From: Alphaproteobacteria bacterium
Lineage (GTDB): Bacteria; Pseudomonadota; Alphaproteobacteria; Rickettsiales; UBA998
NCBI GenBank assembly: GCA_004293935.1
Contig: RDZH01000011.1
Location: 77,831-141,830 of the forward strand
Length of the DNA stretch: 64,000 bases
Direction: 5' to 3'
Part shown: positions 59,622 through 64,000 of the stretch, in pieces
How the letters are laid out: each line of letters begins with the position of its first letter
Numbering within the stretch: the first letter of the stretch is position 1
Translations under genes and position numbers: made by a program
The notes under the pieces: generated by a model
The model's input: the letters and a program-made list of their open reading frames with translations, nothing else
The model's database searches: none
Told to the model about the DNA's origin: nothing

Positions 59622-60470
59622 ATGATGTTGTTTGATCGTTCTCTTATTCGCTCCCGCCGTAAACGCTGTGCTGCCTATTACCTCCATGATCCCTTTGTGC
59701 ATCATGAAGCGGAGGCACGCCTTATGGATCGCATCATGTGCATCAATAAACATTTTGAGCGCGTGGTGGTGATCGGAGCGACCTCGACTGAGTGGCGCAA
59801 TCTTCCAAATATTGGCACATGCATCTTTGCCGATCTTGTGGCGGAACGACTCCCACAAGATAGCTCGCTACGCCTCCTATGTGATGAAGAATGGTTGCCT
59901 TTTGCCCCCCATAGCCTTGATGCGATTATCAGCATCCTCACCCTGCATCACCTCAATGATTGTGTTGGGGCGCTGATTCAAATGCGTCACGCCCTTATCC
60001 CTGATGGGCTTATGTCTTGCGTTACCTACGGAGCGCGTAGCTTGCATGAAGTGCGCAGCGCACTTACCCATGCAGAAATGCAGCGCACAGGCGGCATCAC
60101 GCCGCGTATCTCACCCTTTATGGAAGTACGTGATGCAGGCGCACTCTTACAACGCACAGGCTATGCGCTGCCCGTCATTGATAGCGATCTTCTCAACATC
60201 ACCTATCCTTCGCTGCACGCCTTACTACACGAACTACGTCAAAGCGGTGAACAAAATGCCCTCATAGAACGCAGCAAATCTTTCACCGCCCCACAATTAT
60301 TTATGGATGCTTCACAATATTATCACGAACATTTCAGTGACGCTGAACATCGCCTTCATGCCACCATAGAACTATTATTCATGAATGGATGGAATCCGCA
60401 TCACACGCAACAACAACCTTCTAGGCGCGGATCAGGCACACAATCATTACGCACATTATTAGAAGAATAA
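59622..60470 (+). CDS. SAM-dependent methyltransferase-like protein (NDUFAF5/BioC-like)
   Basis: MLFDRSLIRSRRKRCAAYYLHDPFVHHEAEARLMDRI; LPFAPHSLDAIISILTLHHLNDCVGALIQMRHALIPDGLMSCVTYG. Confidence 0.75.
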   Translation: MMLFDRSLIRSRRKRCAAYYLHDPFVHHEAEARLMDRIMCINKHFERVVVIGATSTEWRNLPNIGTCIFADLVAERLPQDSSLRLLCDEEWLPFAPHSLDAIISILTLHHLNDCVGALIQMRHALIPDGLMSCVTYGARSLHEVRSALTHAEMQRTGGITPRISPFMEVRDAGALLQRTGYALPVIDSDLLNITYPSLHALLHELRQSGEQNALIERSKSFTAPQLFMDASQYYHEHFSDAEHRLHATIELLFMNGWNPHHTQQQPSRRGSGTQSLRTLLEE

Positions 60471-60549
60471 TGTGTTGCACCGTAATAATACGGTAACACA
60501 AATCAACTATACTCAATAAATATGCTTTTTACTCAAGGACTATTTCCCG

Positions 60550-61572
60550 ATGGATAATAATACACCACAAAACCCTATTATGGGGATCTTCAGCAAAATC
60601 ATGTCTATGCTTGGCGGCTTTATGCCCCAGATACAACAATTCTTCGCCTCGATATTTGGTGGATTATTCGGAGGGCAACAAACTACTCCTACTCCTACTC
60701 CTACTCCTACTCCTACTCCTCCCCCTGCCGTGACACCAACCACAACGCCCCCTCCTCCTGTTGTGCAACCACGAACCGTACCTGTCAATTATGTTCCGCC
60801 TGCCCCTGCCCCACAAGCTGCACCCGCACCCGCTCCCGTGCAACCCTTATCCTATCAAACCAAAGATAATGATACACAATGGCTAAACCCTGCGGAGTAC
60901 CAAGGGCGCATTAAAATCCCTGATGCCATCAAACAAGAAGCAGGTGCGAATGGCGTTTATGCCATGGTGACGATCAAAGCGGGGCAACATGCCGATGGGC
61001 ATCCCTATGCGATGGGATTCCATGTCTTTGAAAAAGATGGCAAACAAGAACTTATTCCCTTCATTTCTGGTGGAAGCAAAAAGGTTGATGCCCCCAATTT
61101 TGCCAATAGCGATGCGGTAGAATCTGCACGTAACGCGCCTCTACCGGGATTAGTAACAGATGCAAGCGGCAAAACAGGCGATGGCATACACGCAAAACGC
61201 ACCATCAGCCAATATTACGATACCGCCTCAACAGAAATTATTGACGGGCAACCCATGAATTTCAAATTCTTTCTTAAATATGATGATGGGAAAGAGGGAC
61301 GGGATCATATTGGTGCGCATAATGATTTCCTTTTTGCGGGCGAAGATGCTTCACGCCCTAAAGGATCACAAGGTTGCCCTGTGGTGCGTGATGAAGATGT
61401 GGAAAAATTCAAACAACAAGCTGCCCGTCTTGGACTCAAATCAGGAAGCCCCTATTACATCCTTGATCCGCAAGAGACGGTACAACCAACGCAAGGCGTG
61501 AGTGTCACGGCAAATCAGCCACCCTTATCCACACCTTCCGCTCCGACACCTACTCCACAAAAAACAAAATAG
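60550..61572 (+). CDS. Hypothetical protein with TP-repeat linker and L,D-transpeptidase-like motif
   Basis: (ACTCCT)6 encodes a Thr-Pro run; C-terminal HIGAHNDFLFAGEDASRPKGSQGCPVVRDEDVEKF resembles H...SxGC active-site region. Confidence 0.6.
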   Translation: MDNNTPQNPIMGIFSKIMSMLGGFMPQIQQFFASIFGGLFGGQQTTPTPTPTPTPTPPPAVTPTTTPPPPVVQPRTVPVNYVPPAPAPQAAPAPAPVQPLSYQTKDNDTQWLNPAEYQGRIKIPDAIKQEAGANGVYAMVTIKAGQHADGHPYAMGFHVFEKDGKQELIPFISGGSKKVDAPNFANSDAVESARNAPLPGLVTDASGKTGDGIHAKRTISQYYDTASTEIIDGQPMNFKFFLKYDDGKEGRDHIGAHNDFLFAGEDASRPKGSQGCPVVRDEDVEKFKQQAARLGLKSGSPYYILDPQETVQPTQGVSVTANQPPLSTPSAPTPTPQKTK

Positions 61573-61666
61573 CAGTTTAACTTTACAATGCGGGATCAAT
61601 CATGTACCGTAACCTCAATTTAGATGCACATTATGTGTGAGTGGTTATTCCCGAGGAGTTGAATCG

Positions 61667-62881
61667 ATGCAGAAAATTAATGTCACTACCCCTGTCGTGG
61701 AGATGAATGGCGATGAAATGACGCGCATCATTTGGGATTGGATTAAAGAAGAGCTGATTCTTCCTTATCTGAACATCCAACTTGTTTCGTTTGATTTATC
61801 CATCCAAAACCGCGATGCCACAGATGATCGCATCACCATTGAAGCTGCCGAAGCCACAAAACGCTACGGTGTTGGCATTAAATGCGCGACGATCACACCT
61901 GATGAAGCGCGTGTTGCGGAGTTCAACTTAAAACAAATGTGGAAATCTCCCAACGGCACGATTCGTAATATACTTGGTGGCACTATCTTCCGTGAACCGA
62001 TTGTTATTCCTGCCATTCCGCGTTATGTACAAGGCTGGACAAAGCCGATTATTGTTGGTCGTCATGCTTTTGGTGATCAATATCGCGCTACGGATTTCTC
62101 TATACCAAGCAAAGGTACGCTCACACTCACCTTCACCCCTGAAGCGGGTGAACCGATGCATCATCATGTCTATGATTTTGAGGGCGCGGGCGTTGCTATG
62201 TCCATGTATAATGTCGATGCCTCGATTGAAGGATTTGCCCATGCGTGCTGCCGTTATGCCCTAGCGCGCTCTATGCCACTCTATCTTTCAACGAAAAATA
62301 CCATTCTCAAACATTATGACGGTGCGTTTTTGCGCCTGTTTCATGATGTCTTTGAAACCCACTATCGCGCTGCTTTTGAGAGCAAAAATCTATTTTACGA
62401 ACATCGCTTAATTGATGATATGGTGGCGATGGTCATCAAATCTAATGGCGGTTTTGTTTGGGCGTGTAAAAATTATGATGGTGATGTGCAGTCCGATGTC
62501 GTCGCGCAAGGCTTTGGTTCTCTAGGACTCATGACTTCCGTACTCATCACCCCCGATGGCGCAACAGTAGAAACCGAAGCAGCACACGGAACAGTCACAC
62601 GTCATTACCGTCAGCATCAACAAGGCAAAGAAACATCAACCAACCCCATTGCGAGCATTTTTGCGTGGACGCGTGGCTTGCATTATCGTGCCGAATTTGA
62701 CGGCAACAAACCTTTAATGCACTTCACCGATCTCTTGGAGCAAGCGTGCATTGATACGGTGCAATCAGGGCTTATGACCAAAGACTTGGCTCTATTACTA
62801 GATGCTGATCATCCATACCAAACTACACGTCAATTTATGGATGCTATTCGCACGCGCTTAGCAACACTTATAGTCGTGTGA
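61667..62881 (+). CDS. icd: NADP-dependent isocitrate dehydrogenase (eukaryote-like dimeric type)
   Basis: [98 protein letters not shown]. Confidence 0.97.
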   Translation: MQKINVTTPVVEMNGDEMTRIIWDWIKEELILPYLNIQLVSFDLSIQNRDATDDRITIEAAEATKRYGVGIKCATITPDEARVAEFNLKQMWKSPNGTIRNILGGTIFREPIVIPAIPRYVQGWTKPIIVGRHAFGDQYRATDFSIPSKGTLTLTFTPEAGEPMHHHVYDFEGAGVAMSMYNVDASIEGFAHACCRYALARSMPLYLSTKNTILKHYDGAFLRLFHDVFETHYRAAFESKNLFYEHRLIDDMVAMVIKSNGGFVWACKNYDGDVQSDVVAQGFGSLGLMTSVLITPDGATVETEAAHGTVTRHYRQHQQGKETSTNPIASIFAWTRGLHYRAEFDGNKPLMHFTDLLEQACIDTVQSGLMTKDLALLLDADHPYQTTRQFMDAIRTRLATLIVV

Positions 62882-62930
62882 CTATAACCATATGATGTAT
62901 CGTGCTTTTTCTATTATATGCACGAAAAAG
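62869..62930. repeat. Dispersed repeat family II, copy overlapping the icd stop codon
   Basis: tatagtcgtgtgactataaccatatgatgtatcgtgctttttctattatatgc. Confidence 0.5.
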
Positions 62931-62974
62931 AAGTGAAACTAAAAAACCAATAAATTGCTGTTTTATAATTAAAA

Positions 62975-63104
62975 GAGAGTTCTGCAGAACTCTCAATTCT
63001 TGTCATAGCCGCGAAGGCGGGCATCCATGCCATATTATCGTTACTGGATGCCTGCCTACGCAGGCATGACGAAATTGCTAGTTTATAGGTTATGTAGAAG
63101 TTTC
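62975..63104. repeat. Dispersed palindromic repeat family I, copy 4
   Basis: gagagttctgcagaactctc...gtcatagccgcgaaggcgggcatccat...ttactggatgcctgcctacgcaggcatgacgaaatt...ggttatgtagaagttt. Confidence 0.75.
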
Positions 63105-63181
63105 ATATAGCACGTGTCAGTAGGTTTGTTCTTTTTTAAGAGCAACCCTACTGAAACGCGCTCTATATGCACGCCAAACGA

Positions 63182-64000
63182 TTATGATACGGCTCTTTGC
63201 AGGGTTGCTTCCGCAACTTTACCAACGGGATGTACTGAATCAAGAGATGTTCCCGGTGCTGAAGGCAGTGCCAAAGAATTCTCTAAATGCGTTACTTTTT
63301 CCTGATGGGTGAGTTCAGCAGGCTTATGCTCTGCTACAGGTGCAACATGCTCAGCAGGCTTATGCTCTGCAACAGGCGCAACATGCTCAGCAGGCTTATG
63401 CTCTACTACAGGTGCAACATGCTCAGCAGGCTTATGCTCTGCAACAACGGGCGTAGTATGCGCTGGTGCTTCGTGATGCTCAACAGGGGCAACATGTGCA
63501 TGTGTTTCGTGGGTAGCTACGGTTGCAGCTTCAGTCATGATATTCTCCTTGGATGTTGTGTTAGATGAAGTTAGGGTTAAATCGTCTGCCTTATCAGATG
63601 CACGCGAGAATGTGCGCACCCATGGGCTTTTTTCCATAATGCTGAGGCGTTCTTCAATATGACCTTTGACCATATCCGATGTGACACCTGCAACATAGAG
63701 GGAATCTTGCGCGGCAAGATACGTTGCCATTTCCTGCATTGTCCCCGCACGTTTTTCTTCTGGCATTTGCAGAAGCGATTTCGCACAGGTTGCATAGATT
63801 TTATCAAATTGCGCAAGTTTTTCTTCTTGCGACAAGTTTTTAGAAGAAAGCATCTCAAGAATGATGGATGCACCAAGCGATGCAGTGGTGATCCCGATCA
63901 ACCAAGGGCGTGCTTGTTCATTTCCTTCTAAGTCACCTTTGCTCAGCTTATGCGCTTCCTTCATTGTTTCACGCGCCCAGCACAGAATGTCCGAGAAATT
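63182..64000 (-). CDS. Hypothetical protein with 12-aa Pro/His repeats; open to right edge
   Basis: Track ORF starts at 63964 but the frame stays open to 64000 (NFSDILCWARETM). TM-like WLIGITTASLGASIILEML; (AEHKPAEHVAPV)n repeats. Confidence 0.6.
   Translation of the reverse strand, partial: NFSDILCWARETMKEAHKLSKGDLEGNEQARPWLIGITTASLGASIILEMLSSKNLSQEEKLAQFDKIYATCAKSLLQMPEEKRAGTMQEMATYLAAQDSLYVAGVTSDMVKGHIEERLSIMEKSPWVRTFSRASDKADDLTLTSSNTTSKENIMTEAATVATHETHAHVAPVEHHEAPAHTTPVVAEHKPAEHVAPVVEHKPAEHVAPVAEHKPAEHVAPVAEHKPAELTHQEKVTHLENSLALPSAPGTSLDSVHPVGKVAEATLQRAVS
63316..63459. repeat. 36-bp in-frame tandem repeat, four copies
   Basis: cagcaggcttatgctctgctacaggtgcaacatgct recurs with starts at 63316, 63352, 63388 and 63424. 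Confidence 0.9.

Noticed and set aside
60540-60788. Minus-strand Gly/Val-rich ORF
   Set aside because: Antisense of the Thr-Pro repeats in the + strand gene 60550..61572.
63316-63459. Four regular 36-bp repeats that could look like a CRISPR array
   Set aside because: Direct head-to-tail repeats without spacers, in frame in a protein; no cas genes.

Overview
This 64 kb window is a gene-dense chromosomal segment of an alphaproteobacterium. That is inferred from NtrYX, a ChpT-like phosphotransferase, cpa/tad gene order, lptFG, a MidA homologue and eukaryote-type Icd; I cannot name the genus. Most of it is housekeeping: dnaN (partial), SRP RNA, pcm, tRNA-Trp, trkA, ntrXY, a tadC-tadB-cpaF-cpaE-cpaD-cpaC-cpaB pilus cluster, ridA, maf, lptGF, glyQ, a che cluster, anmK, tyrS, a DevBCA-like exporter with an OMF, csp, midA, terC, malate synthase, rsfS, nadD, fabG, trmB, psd and icd. 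The most notable points are: (1) a curli-type amyloid locus whose CsgG homologue seems to carry a C-terminal TonB-like domain and whose main curlin has 21 contiguous 11-residue repeats; (2) an (AC)12 tract between TTGACA and an extended -10, a candidate phase-variable promoter; (3) a 410-bp tandem duplication in which each copy encodes a ~41-aa peptide followed by two hairpins; (4) a phosphatidylserine decarboxylase with Cys at the expected pyruvoyl-forming Ser; (5) a REC protein with an HPt-like tail lacking the His; (6) at least two families of palindromic dispersed repeats; (7) several large orphan proteins. No CRISPR array, prophage or IS transposase was seen. All family calls come from reading motifs by eye; no database search was run.
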